The position numbers were made by a program, and so were the translations under genes. DNA of 64,000 nt from Aselliscus stoliczkanus (Eukaryota > Chordata > Mammalia > Chiroptera > Hipposideridae): contig CM066731.1 in the NCBI GenBank assembly GCA_033961575.1, forward strand, positions 62,401,501 to 62,465,500. The letters run 5' to 3'. Below are positions 10,340 to 21,600 of this stretch, piece after piece. The stretch's first letter is position 1. Each line of letters starts with the position of its first letter. The notes under the pieces were generated by a model. It made no database searches and was not told the DNA's origin. It worked only from the letters and a program-made list of their open reading frames with translations.

Positions 10340-11335
10340 GATCTCCCTTGGCTTCTGGGGCCTCCAGACCTCTTGCTTTTCCTCTTATGTCACTGGGTAC
10401 CTCTTCTCAATCTCTGATGCTGGCTTTTCCTCATCCTGACTTTTAAGTCCATCTTTGGACCTTTTATGTTCTCTATCAATATTCTCTCCCTAGATGACAT
10501 CTTTGAGGCCTATGGCTTCAATCCCTTACAAAGGGCCATCTTCAGCCTAGCCTTCTGCCCTGGAGTTCACCATATGACTAAGGGAGTTCTGTTGGTTCTT
10601 GGAAATGCATCCAGAATCTAACTGCTAACCACCTGCCCTGCGACCATCCTAGCCCAAGTTACCATCATCCCTCACCAAGGCTCATGCTGTAGCTTCCTAA
10701 CTCATCTCTCTGTGTCTCCCTCTGCCCACCTAAAGCCTCTCCTCTGAACATATCCAGAGACACGGTGTGAAATGCCAATGAGAACAGGCCATGACCCTGC
10801 TCAGAACCCTCCAGTGGCTTCTCATTGCTCTTGAAGCAAAACCCCAATTGCTGACTTGGGCCCCGGAGCCCTAGGTGATCTCACCCCACGTACAGCTCAT
10901 CTTATCGCCTACCACATTCCCCCAAGCCGCTTTGCTCTTCACAGACCCTGAGTTCATTCCTGTCTCAAAGACTTGCATATGCTTTTCCCTAAACCTGGGA
11001 CTCCTCTCCCAGCTCTTCACAGGGATGGCTCCCTTGCTTCATCCAGTTCACTACTTAATTGTCACCCCTCGTCACCACCACTGGACCTAAAGAAGCTGCA
11101 CCACCCTACTGCTAGCCTGGCATCTCCTAATTTTTAGTGCTTATTGGTCCTAAAACTTTATTATATGTTTACCCATTTACTTGTTCATTGTCCATATCCC
11201 CCATTAGAATGTGAGTTCTATGAGGGCAGAGATTTGTCTGTTCTGTTCATTGTTAAATACTCAGCCCACAGTATAATACAGGCTCATTAAATACTTATTA
11301 ATTGGATGATTAGAAGAATGAATGAATGGTTTAAA
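10340..11335 (+). mobile_element. L2 LINE, ORF end plus 3' UTR
   Basis: About 1 kb of L2. The decayed coding end ('gcatccagaatctaactgct', 'cccaagttaccatcatccct', 'tagcttcctaactcatctc', 'ctgctcagaaccctccagtg') is followed by the 3' UTR ('ccattagaatgtgagttct', 'atgagggcagagatttgtct') and the TGAA-type tail 'gaagaatgaatgaatgg'. The reverse-transcriptase C-terminal region no longer has an open frame, so it is a fossil. Confidence 0.88.
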
Positions 11336-11376
11336 ACAGTGATCATGTTCAATGATATCTAGCCACCTCATATATA

Positions 11377-11508
11377 CAGAGGGTGCCAAAAAAATGTTTG
11401 CACATTTTAAGAAAGGAAAAAACTGTGGTCAAATTGCAATACTCAATATATACTGATAACAAAAGATGAATTCAAGTCATGTGTATACACTTTTTGGCAT
11501 CCCCGGCA
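11377..11508. mobile_element. Mariner-type MITE
   Basis: Bounded by TA (11375-11376 and 11509-11510). Left terminus: agggtgccaaaaaaatgttt; right terminus, inverted: gggatgccaaaaagtgtata. These are clear mariner-like inverted repeats. At 132 bp it has no transposase and is an internally deleted derivative. The sequence between the ends ('gaaaggaaaaaactgt', 'gataacaaaagatgaattca') matches a mariner 5' region I recall, with little decay, suggesting a relatively young family. Confidence 0.8.
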
Positions 11509-11514
11509 TATAGT

Positions 11515-12075
11515 ATTAATTCCTAGGAGTGCCCTATGGAAATTGGGAGTAGATCACTTTCCCCCATTATTGAAACCCAGAAGTAACCATTCATTTGATG
11601 TTTAAAGACTGATTATTTAGCTGGAGTAAGTAGCTGTTAAATGGATTTTCAAATGAAAAAAGTTAAATATCATGATAGGACTCCAATGTGGTGTTCTGTT
11701 GTGTTGTAAACTTATTTTATGCCAATTACAGTATTGCAATTTTGGAAAAAATTTTATTGGAATTAACTTTAATTTTTTTCCAGAAAGTTTTAATAATGTT
11801 AAACTAACAGAAATTCAAAGTCACTGTAAAGTTCAAGAATTGAACTGTCTCTTCTTTTTCTCATTACAATGGAGCACATCACGAATAATGCCATACTTCA
11901 TTTGATAAGTTTTAGAAACTTCATTAAAAGTAAAATTTTAAATCTACAGTTAAATAACCATCCCCAAAAAACGTAGTATCCCTAATTTCTTAGAAACATC
12001 TTCATGAGATGTTTATTATTACTTCATAAGTAATCAAACAAAGAGAATTATTTTGTGTTTAAATAATTATGATCA
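11515..12075. other. Unique AT-rich sequence
   Basis: AT-rich with no recognised element. It ends at the target-site duplication of the next SINE. Confidence 0.4.
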
Positions 12076-12089
12076 CAAATGGTCCCCTT

Positions 12090-12603
12090 GGGCCAGCCGA
12101 GTGGCTCAGTTGGTTAAGAGTTGGCTTAGAGTGCGAGCTCTGAGCAACAGAGCCGACGGTTTGATTCCCACATGGGCCCTAGCTGAGCTGTTGGTGAGCT
12201 GCCAACAAGCGGCAGGATGGCTCAGCTGGTATTAACAACAAGATTGCCTGTTCAATGGTGGGCAATGCCCACCCGCAACTAAAGATTGAACTCTGCACCT
12301 TGAGCTGAGCTGCCGTATGGATGACTCAGTGGATAGGGCGAGCGCTCTTAACAACAAAGCTGCTGGTTTGACTCCCGCATGGGATGGTGGCTACGCCCAC
12401 CCACAACTAAGATTGAACACAGCACCTTGAGCTTAGAGGCCACAAGCTGCTGACGGGAAGCCAGATGGCGACTGGCGCGCTCCACAACGAAGACTGAAGA
12501 ACAACAACTTGGCTGGTCCCCTCCCCCAATTCCCCAACACTGTTCTCCTCCCCCAATTCCCCAATAAAATCTTTAAAAACAACAAAACAAACACAAAAAA
12601 AAC
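12090..12603 (+). mobile_element. tRNA-derived composite SINE, type A (full length)
   Basis: The longest type A copy, about 0.5 kb. The head gggccagccgagtggctcag carries an A box, and 'ggtttgattccc' is the B box. These are followed by a 'ggcaatgcccacccgcaact' unit and then a second tRNA-like unit (gagcgctcttaac...ctggtttgactcccgc). Another 'cacaactaagattgaacac' unit and the body 'gaagaacaacaacttggctg' come next. Two copies of 'tcccccaattcccca' then lead to AATAAAATCTTT and an A-rich tail. A perfect 14-bp duplication, caaatggtcccctt, flanks it at 12076-12089 and 12604-12617. The CTCF-like block is altered here (gccaacaagcggcagg). Confidence 0.95.
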
Positions 12604-12617
12604 CAAATGGTCCCCTT

Positions 12618-14049
12618 TTCCTACCTCCACCCCCAAATCAGAAGAAATTTAGTATACTTTGGGGGATATGGTTTAGGTCTGCCAAATACTTAAGTAAAAA
12701 TTTCTCCTAAGTTGTTTCAAGAAACTGCTAGCGTTCTAAGAGGGTTAACACATTCTAATATATCCAGACACAGTTTTTTTGGTTTGTTTTGTTTTTTTTC
12801 CTAATTGCTTGGCTACAGATGAAGATGTAAATTATAAGAATTTATGTGACGATCAGTGATGGAATCCTAATCCATTTTAAGCTGTAAGCATGACAACTGG
12901 CAGTTCCCAACAGAGGATTTTTTTTTTTTTTTTTTTGGCCTGAGGAGACATTCCCTTTCAAAAGCAGAATATTTTTCTCCTTTTCCTTTCTAAAGGTATC
13001 ATGTTAAACTCCACTCATACTGGTTAATCTTCTAAGGAGGCAAGGTAAATCTGAGAGAGAATCTGTGATAGATTTATAAATTTGGGGTAAATTGCAACAT
13101 GAGGCATTCCAACATGCAATTTCAGATCAAAACCTTAACTTGGGCAAGGGACATTATATCAACCAACAGCATTCTTTAGAAATACCTGACATTCAATTGG
13201 ATAGAATTATATGTTGAAATAGATTGTAGGCATATTGCAAATGTTTTCCCTCTAGCATCTGGTGGTATCAAAGCCCAGGAGGAAGAGTGGGTGACCATGC
13301 CAGAATTTAAAAGCTGCCTGTTGGATAAATATGTGGAAATGATATGAATTAAGTTATCAAAAGGCTAGAAGAATTTGCTGAAAGAAGGGTGGGTGCTCAA
13401 AGCAATAAGCTGTTCAGAATTTGATAGCATGCAACTAATAGTCCTTTGTATGGCTAGTATTGTTAGCCAAATAAGGGTAAGTAATATTTCAAAGGAGGAA
13501 AATTAATGAATGAGTATAAGCATAACAAGTAACATGGCAATACCCTGGTCTGTAAAAGTAAGTAGTACTTATAGTATCTGAGATGCAATTGGGATGATGG
13601 ACAGCAGGAGCCTCCTCTGTGGAGCCTTTCTATATCTGGGAGCAGTGACTTGAGATTTCTGTGCCTCATGTGTCACTCAAGGGAAGTTCACTGCTAAACA
13701 AACAGAATCTCATTGCTCATGGAAAGCCCAACTGCATGTTCAGGGTCAGTGGGCCTTGGTCAATCAGCATCCCAGACCCCTTCCATCTTGTGACTCTGCC
13801 CTCTCTGGGATAGCATTATGGATCTCTCTATTCAGCTGGTGGAAGGAAAAATAAAATGGAAGATTGTGCCAGGGAGGATTTTATGAATGAGGACTGAAAG
13901 TCTTCGTGCTCCACGGACATGACTACGCCCAGTGACATGAGAACACGCAGTCACTTGAGTGCACCTATCTTCATGACTACACTCAACGCCAGGTTGGGTA
14001 ACCAACCAGGTGGCTGCAGTCACTGGCTGAGGCATGTGTGTGTCTGTGT
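12618..14049. other. Unique non-coding sequence
   Basis: No recognised repeat except a poly-T run at about 12920-12937. Open frames at 13463-13669 and 13832-14128 show no protein features. Confidence 0.45.
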
Positions 14050-14145
14050 CCTCACATGGAATCGTAAGCCCCACAAAAGGGCAGAGATGCGCCTTTTGTT
14101 TTGGTGGCTGTAGCACCAGTGCTGGCATGGAGTTAGTGCTTGATT
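14050..14145 (+). mobile_element. L2 LINE 3' tip
   Basis: 'gtaagccccacaaaagggca', 'gagatgcgccttttgtttt' and 'gcatggagttagtgcttga' fit the end of the L2 3' UTR. Confidence 0.5.
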
Positions 14146-14774
14146 CGTGGTCAGGGGCTGTGGGATGCCTGGCTCCTACAACCCCACAGAGTGAGCTAGT
14201 GATGTTAGACTGGCTGTCTATGCTCTAATGTCACCAAGAAATGCCTGGATTTCCCCCTTCCTCAAGATAGAGTCTCTGTGAAGACATTTCCATAGGGCAC
14301 AGGGACCACATGCTAACCTGGGCAAGGGGCGCCTACTTTCTTAATTCCCATTGTGTCTTCATGCAATAAGCCTTTACAGGAGAGTCCTCACACCCCTCAC
14401 CTCGGAGCCCTTGGTGCTCTGGCTGGGGGGGGGGGTGGCAGGTTAGATTCCCCAAAGATGAAGGGGTGAAGGATTTCTAGTGAACCCCAACCTCAAGAAT
14501 ACAAAGGGAACCAAAACCTTATCCACTGAGAAAGCAGTCAGAAGTTATGAGTGAATACGCAGGACTATAGAACTTGATAAAAATCTAGAATCTTCTTTCT
14601 GTCTCCATTCTGTTTCACTCAGCAGGAACAGTCTGTGGGACTACTGAGGGAAAACAAAGAAAGGGGTTTCTGTGGAGTTTGTAACCCACTTCATGGTCAG
14701 GCTGCGGTAAGATGAATCCTAAGGAAGAAACTGAGGCAGCAAGCAGCCTTATTCATCTTTTTTTTTTAAACAAA
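14146..14774. other. Unique non-coding sequence
   Basis: No recognised gene or repeat; a G10 run lies at about 14427-14436. Confidence 0.4.
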
Positions 14775-15925
14775 ATTACCATAAAAGAAAAAGTGATACA
14801 TTGGATGGCATCAAAATCTAAAAAGCTTTTGCTCTGTGAAAGACCCTGTAAGAGGATGAAAAAAGAAATTACAGCCTGGGAAAAACCATTTTTAGGCCAC
14901 ATATCTGACTATAGTACCTGGACTATGTAAAGAACTCTCAAAACTCAATAGTAAAAAACAAATAATCCAATCAGAGATGGGCGAAAGACATGAAGAGACG
15001 GCTCACCAGAGAGATTTATGGGTGGCTAACAGACACGTGAAAAGATGCTCTGCACCACTAGCCATGAAGACCACAATATGACTACAAACCTGTTACAACA
15101 GCGAAAGTAAACAGCAGTCAGTGGCACCACCGAGGACCTGGACTTCTCACACATTTTTGCTGGGAACATAAAATGGGTCAGCCACTCCGGAAAAATAGTT
15201 TGGCGCTTTCATAAAAAACGAAACATAAACTTTATAACCCAGCAATAATCACTCATACTCTTGGTCATTTATCCCAGAGAAATGAAACTGTATGTCCACA
15301 CAAAACCTGTACACCAATATTCATAGCTGCTTTATCTATAATAGCCCCAAACTGGAAACAACCAAAATGCCCACAACAGATGAACTAGTAAGCAAACGGT
15401 GGTCTATCCACACCATGGACTCGTGGGATGCTCCTTGGCCTTGAAAAGGGACGAGCCATTGTAGACACAGCAACTTAGATGGACCTCAAGGGCATTAGGC
15501 TGAGTGGAAAAAGGCAGACCCCCCCCCCCCACACACACACACTATATGATTCCACTTCTATAACGTTCTGGAAATGACAGAAGTAGAGAGATGGATAACA
15601 GATTAGTGGTTGCCCAGGGTCAGTGATGGGGGTGGAAGGAGGGGTAGGAAGAGGGGAGAGCATGATGGGATAGCACCAGGGGAGATCTTTGTGGGGATGG
15701 AAGAGTTCTGTGCCTTGACTGCCACGGTGATTACATGAACCGACATGTGAAAAACTGGCACAGAACACAACACAAACACTGTCTCAGTGTCGATATCCTG
15801 GTTTGGATATTGTAGTTATAGGTTAAAAAAAAAAAATGTAATCACTGGGGGAAACTGGGTACAGAGTACATGGGACCTTCCTGTACTATTTTTGCAACTT
15901 CCTGTGGATCTATAATTATTTCAAA
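14775..15925 (+). mobile_element. L1 LINE, ORF2 end plus 3' UTR
   Basis: The 5' part is the decayed C-terminal end of ORF2 ('ggatggcatcaaaatctaaa', 'gtaaagaactctcaaaactc', 'gggcgaaagacatgaaga'). It continues into a 3' UTR with 'tatcccagagaaatgaaac', 'ccaatattcatagctgc', 'cccaaactggaaacaacc' and 'ttatttcaaaataaaaatt'. Five-prime truncated with several frame breaks and no coding capacity. It has the features of an old L1M-type element. Confidence 0.9.
15519..15541. repeat. (C)n(AC)n simple repeat
   Basis: A C12 run followed by AC repeats within the L1 3' UTR. Confidence 0.9.
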
Positions 15926-16014
15926 ATAAAAATTAAAAACAAACATGTAATCAGAACTGTGCTTTTTGAAAAATTACCATTTTTAATTTTAAAATTAATC
16001 GTTCTTATGATAAA

Positions 16015-16505
16015 ACTTTGAAAACTACTTAAATGTTAAGGAAAGTACCCCATATTGTATTACCCTTCAATCACCTCCAATCCTTCACCACAAAAATAAC
16101 TGCTATTAATATCTTGGTATGTATTTTTCTAAGTTATTTTTTTATATCTTATTTACCTATATGTGGACTTTTCGGATTTTCCTCAAGTGGAATCACTATT
16201 CTTCTGAAACTTGCCTTTTAAAAATGTAATAATTGTACACCCTGTACATCTTTTCATGTCACACACATACAAAACAAAACCAAAAACAAAACTCTATCTC
16301 CTTTTTAATAGCTGCATAGTATTACACTATATGGTTGTGCTATAATTTATTTACTCAGTCCCCTACTCATAGACATTTAGATTGTTTCCAGCGCTTACAA
16401 ATAATCCTGTAATGGGTATTCTTGTACATACATTTTACGCAAATACATCTATACGATAAAATTAAATTTCTGATATTGTCAAACTGCTTTCTGAAACAGT
16501 TGTAA
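16015..16505 (-). mobile_element. L1 LINE 3' UTR, antisense
   Basis: The antisense landmarks 'aatagctgcatagtattac', 'atggttgtgctataattta', 'cagtcccctactcatagac' and 'catttagattgtttccagc' are characteristic of L1M 3' UTRs. It lies close to an opposite-strand L1 at 14775. Confidence 0.85.
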
Positions 16506-16509
16506 CAAG

Positions 16510-17875
16510 CTATAGGTCATCAGGGCTGCGTCAATGAGAACAGGAGGACAGGCGGTGGCCAGGGCCTGGAAGGGGGCTATGCAAAGTCATGGGACACGTC
16601 TCCTCACTCGGGTTTCACGCCCAGCACCTCACAGAGCAGCCCCACTGAATGGCCCTCACAGTGCATGAGTTTGACTTGAGTTGGAGTAACTGAACACTCC
16701 CTCTGGCTCCCCTTGGTATAGATTTGTGTGAACACTGGGCATGAGCTGACCTGGGCTACAGGCAGTGGCTGTGAGAATTCTGGAATCCCTGGCCTGTTCC
16801 AGCTCTGTCCCTCTTACAGCACAATGGAGATTCGAAATAAACTTTCTATTGGTAAAGTAAGGGGTGCTCAAGAGAAGGGCTTTGCTGTAAATTACATAGG
16901 ACCCCTTATTTTGCGTTACTGAAGAATAAGGACCAGCAAGCCTAGAAGCCTGACACCTTTGCAGCAGCCCTTGAGGTCTAGGGTGCCATCGTCCTGTGTC
17001 ACACACTTCCCTGGGGCGACGTGGTCCCCTGAACCACCTGTAGCGTTGGCAGGCCCTACTGACAGGGCACTGAAGCACCTGACGCTGGAGATGGGTCTCA
17101 CTGAATTCACAAGAATAGGCTGTATAAAAAGACTTGCATATACTTATTGAAAAAAACGCTCTGAGTTCTGTAGGATTTAATCTAATAATTGCTTTTATTT
17201 TAACATGTCACAGGATGGCATGGTTAAACACGAGAGAACAAGGACAGCGTCCCCGTTCCTAGGTGCCAGAGGTGACCAGTGTGGATCAAAGGAGCCACTG
17301 GTTAACAACAGTCCCTCCGAGGAGCCAGTGCTGTGCTGAGTCAGGGGAGGGACCGGCTCTCACCATGGGCCGGTCCCTAACACAGGTCTACTTTGACTTT
17401 ACACTGGACTAACCCAGATGTAAGGTGCTGGGACCTTTCCAAAGAGGACCTTGGGAAAAAATTCTGAAATTGTAATTGTACAACAAACCCACTGCAAACT
17501 TTGCCCTTTCCCTCCCATCTGCAGGTATCAGAGTTTTAAACAAGAAAAAGCAATGGTTGGCTAAATCATCTTGGCTTACAGGAATTCATGGATTGGGGAT
17601 CATTCAGCGAAAAGTGAATTATATGGGCAAAAATCCCATATAATTATTTTTTAACGTTTGCTAAAAGAAGACACGGATCTTAAACGCGTTGAGAGACTTG
17701 GCCCTTGGCCTGTGCCCACAGTCTGCCCGGGAGCTTCTATCTCAGGAGGTCATGGACTTTTCCTCTAAGGTCACAGGGCGGTAAGTGGTCCACCCAGCCT
17801 TGAACTCACATTATCTGTATCTCCTTGGGGCAGAGTGAGGACAACCCGGCTGGAGAGATGGCTACGTGTGTTTGT
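16510..17875. other. Unique non-coding sequence
   Basis: Moderately GC-rich unique DNA. The frames at 16656-17150 overlap on both strands and show no domain. Confidence 0.45.
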
Positions 17876-17879
17876 TCAT

Positions 17880-18270
17880 CGGGTCCTTACAGCACGCCGA
17901 GTGCCAGGCCCTCTGCCAAGTGCGGTGCTGGTCTCTGGGAACACAAAGGTGGAGGAGAGACAGCCCTCCCCTGGGATGGCCTCGGCGAGTGGGGAGCCCG
18001 GAAATGTGCAGTACAGGCCAGTGGGGAAGGGGGCGCTCAGGAAGAGGCCTGCAGCCCGGGGAAGAGGCGCAGACGACTTGGGAGAGGTGCCGCCTGAGCC
18101 TTTGGAAAGGATGGGGGGCTCGGCCCACCAGCAAGTGGGAGAAAGGACGGGGCCCAGCATGGCAGACGCACCAGGGTGGGGAGTGGTATGCCTGTGTGCG
18201 TGGGCAGCCAGGTGTGCCAGTGTTCCCGCTGGGCCTGTCCTTGGGAAGAGGGCTGGGCAGTCCCAGAGGG
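17880..18270 (-). mobile_element. L2 LINE, antisense, GC-rich
   Basis: 'gccgagtgccaggccctctg', 'ctgggaacacaaaggtgg' and 'gaagaggcctgcagcccg' follow the antisense L2 3' region. The overlapping 226-codon frame (17835-18515) runs through this L2 and the next LTR and is not a gene. Confidence 0.6.
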
Positions 18271-18284
18271 CTCTGAGTCTCCTC

Positions 18285-18605
18285 GGGCTGGCTGCCGTAA
18301 CAGAATGCCACAGACAGGGTGGATTAACCAACAGCAAGGTATTCTCTCCCAGCTCTCAAGGCTGGAAGTCGGCAGGTTTAGTTTCTTTGGAGGTCTCTCT
18401 CCGTGGCTTTTCTCTGTGTGTAACCCTGGTGTCTCTCTGTCCTTACCTCCTCTTCTTAGAAGGATGCCAGTCAGACGGGTATAGAGCCCACCGTAATGCC
18501 CTCACTTTAACCTAGTCACCTCTTTAAAGGCCCAATCTCTAAATACGGCACACTCTGTGGTGGGGGAGTGGGTAGGGCTTCAACTCAGTGTCTTGGGAGG
18601 ATACC
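18285..18605 (-). mobile_element. MaLR-type LTR, antisense
   Basis: Antisense landmarks: 'ggctgccgtaacagaatgcc', 'acagacagggtggattaacc', 'ctctcaaggctggaagtc', 'cccaccgtaatgccctcac' and 'gcccaatctctaaatacgg'. Non-coding LTR with no internal genes visible. Confidence 0.8.
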
Positions 18606-18639
18606 CATCAGCCCATAAGGGCCTCTGGCTCATTCTGGA

Positions 18640-21600
18640 GTCAGGCTCTGGCCAAGCGTGAACTTACACCAGGGCAGCAGCGCGCTCGGAGCTGTGTTTG
18701 CGAAGGAGCCGTCTGCCTGTAGCTGGATGGTGACAGCGGCAGGTAGACCAGTCAGGAGGCCAGCAGAATGGGCTAGGTTCTTCCTCTTCCCGATGTGACC
18801 TTTCTTCAGCTCTTACCACTGACTCCCCATCGCTGCTACACCAGCTGCTTTCACCAGGCAGACGAGTTCACTCTCTTTGACACATGGGGTCTGGGGGGGC
18901 TAACAGATCAGGGCCTGTAGAGGTCTTTCCCTGGTGTCCCCTCGCTGCCTACTGCACGAGAAAGTGCTCTCCCGGGTGCCTTCCCTAAATGCCCAAGGAG
19001 CAGCACCTTCCCCTCAGGGCTGCGGGGAAGGCCAACAGTGAGCAGAGGCCCAGTCACTCAGCACAGGACAAGAGCCCACGGACAGGCCGGCCACAAGGGG
19101 CTGACTGGCAAAGTCCCCAGCTACTGATTAGATGGCGTCTTCACCAAGTCGGGGGTTTAACTTTGGGTCGAGGATTTAACAGCTTTATTTTAGCCAGGGA
19201 AGACATTTCATTTTTATGTATTAACATCTCACAGAAACATTGGAAATATTAGAAGTTTAGTTATTAGACCAACTGCTAAATCCAGTTAGTCAATAAACAC
19301 TTTTACTGCTACAGCACAAACTTATTCTTAAAACATTTTGATAATTTTTTTGAAATCTCACGTACTTTTATTTCATGTAGTTTAAAAATATTCTTCTGAA
19401 AGAGGTCTGTAGGTTTCACCAGGTTGTCAACAGTTTCCTGCTTCCCTGCAGCCATGGATGAGATGAGGCACAGTCCAAAGACAGGAAACTAAGTCCCCAA
19501 TTACCCTCGAATAATATGATATTTGGGGGCTAGGACATCAGAGAATTTCAGCTGCTCCTGAGCATCTAGAAAGTTCAGGGCTTCACAACATAACATAGAT
19601 AAAGAAAAGAAAGCTATTGGTATTCCTCTGATGACAACTCTTCTCTGATTTTCATCATCTTTTTGAACCCCAGCCACAAGTCTGAAAATTCAGAGACGGT
19701 TTGTATAATAATGCTGCTCATTGCGAGGACCCCTCTGCCTTCCATTTTGGATGTGTTTGTTTAAAACCTACTGGTGTATGCAAAGCCAGGAGAAGGCTGT
19801 GGAGTGAGAGATTTTGCCAAAATCACACAAGTGTCTTTGCTCTGAGCAGACTAGATGCTTCTATTGTTATGTATCAAGACACCACAGGGTGTGGTGGCCC
19901 CAGGACTCTATCACCACCCCTAGAGGGGACGATGAGGCAAGAAGGTTACGGCATCTGCAGTTACCAGCCACCCTCTCGCTCCTCTAACACATTTGGGTGT
20001 CACACGCCCAAACACCAGCACATGAGGATGTGGAGACGGGGCACAGGAAGAGCCTTCCATGAAAACCCCAGTAGGTCCAGGTACCTGTGTGCTGGTCCCA
20101 GGACTGCCAGACAGCCTGTAGTTGGCAGGCATCTTGACACACTTCTCTCCCCAAGGAGCCACATTAGTGGAACCCTTGAGCAGGACAATCTCCTTTCCCC
20201 GCAGCTCATTCCTAAGTCCGCACTTTGTACTTTGGCGATGTTGTCTCTGCTCATCCCACTTGAACCTACGGCCGTCAGCAACGTCTTCAATTGGGGTGTC
20301 TATAAAGAACGGCCCTAAAACATGCTTTTTCCAGTGCACTTAATGTCTTTCCAATTAAATCCAGATGGGGAGAGCTGAAGGAATGGTTCTCAGGACGGAA
20401 CAAGATGACATAAATCTTGCAGCTGACAGAGATCCCACTGAGCTCGGTTGGGGAAACTCGCAGAGAACTTGTTTGGGGCCAGAAAAGCGGCTGGGTATAA
20501 AGACAGATGTGTACACGCTGATTCAAAAAAATATGTGAAGAGAGAGAAAGCGTTCTTCTAACACAGTGCCTACGAATAGGCTGGAGGCACAAAGCAGGTT
20601 GGTTTAGCTCCCCCTCCCACACGCACAGCTAGATCAAAGGAGGTGATTGAAAGGCTCTGCTAGAAAACAGACCAACCCAGCGATGCTTCCCGGTCTCCCT
20701 AATTGCTCTTCTCGGGGAGGAAGGTGGGCACTCCTGACAGACTTTTGCTGGACAAGAACAAGGGCTGTTTGTGCAGCTGAGGGCTTGGTTTTTATTTTTT
20801 TAATTATCAGGTTTTGTACACTTTCCAGAAAGTTCCTTTTAAAAATAGTATATTCTTCCTCCTCTTCTCCAGATGCTAGGAAGCACAGGTTCAACCCAAA
20901 CCGTGTCTATTTCAAAGGGGACACAAAAACCCAGGGCTGGAGTTCAAGGAGTTTGGTGGCATGCTGCCCAAAGACTGAAGGCTTGGGTTTTCTCTTACCC
21001 TCCCAAGTAATTTTGTTTTTAAAGCTTGGAAAACAAATTCCTATGAAGGATCAACGTCTGCGAGATACAGCATGGAGAAGGGCAGGGCAGGCGCTGGAAG
21101 CAAGGAGCTGGGTGCAAGGCATGAGGCCAGGCTGGAGTGGAAGTGGTCACTCTGACAGACAGCTGCTGCGGTGGACAGACAGCTCCTGATGCTTCTAGAA
21201 GGTTCCAGGTTCACAGAAGCGCAGTCTGGTTTTTCCCCTTAAGAGTCTCCCCGACCTCTCCCACCCCCCATACCCTGCTCCCGATAACCACTGATGCTTC
21301 TCTCACCCCTCTCCTGCCCCAGCACGGCAGCAGTTCTACCATGACAGAGAGACAGACAGAGGGGCTCAACACTGGCTGTGGCCCGCTCACCAGGGCCATT
21401 TGCGAGGCCTGCTCGGGACTCCCAGCAAGCCTTGCCTGGGCCCTGCCAGGCCCTTGTCCCCCCTCAGCTGAGGCTTTTCGCTTTTCCCTGCCATGCCTCC
21501 CACGGAAAGCCCTGACGAGAGTGCATTTCATTGACAATTTTATGACCCTGACCGTTTCCCCCTGTAACAATATCTTTAAAATGGCCCCTTGTCTTCAGGT

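Noticed and set aside
17835..18515. Longest open frame in the window, 226 codons, plus strand
   Set aside because: It runs across an antisense L2 and into an antisense LTR. Three other frames on both strands overlap it, it has no recognisable domain, and the region is GC-rich, which lengthens random frames.
19701..20318. 205-codon open frame, plus strand, and the overlapping 139-codon minus frame at 19920-20339
   Set aside because: No domain or family is recognised, and the two overlap on opposite strands. No convincing splice sites or polyadenylation signal mark either. Conservation would decide, but it cannot be tested here.
20490..20505. TATA-box-like 'gggtataaagac'
   Set aside because: A single match with no initiator, CpG island or downstream exon; such matches are frequent by chance.
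20647..21189. 180-codon open frame
   Set aside because: Composition looks random, with scattered Cys and Trp and a run of Ser, and no motif. No splice or start context.
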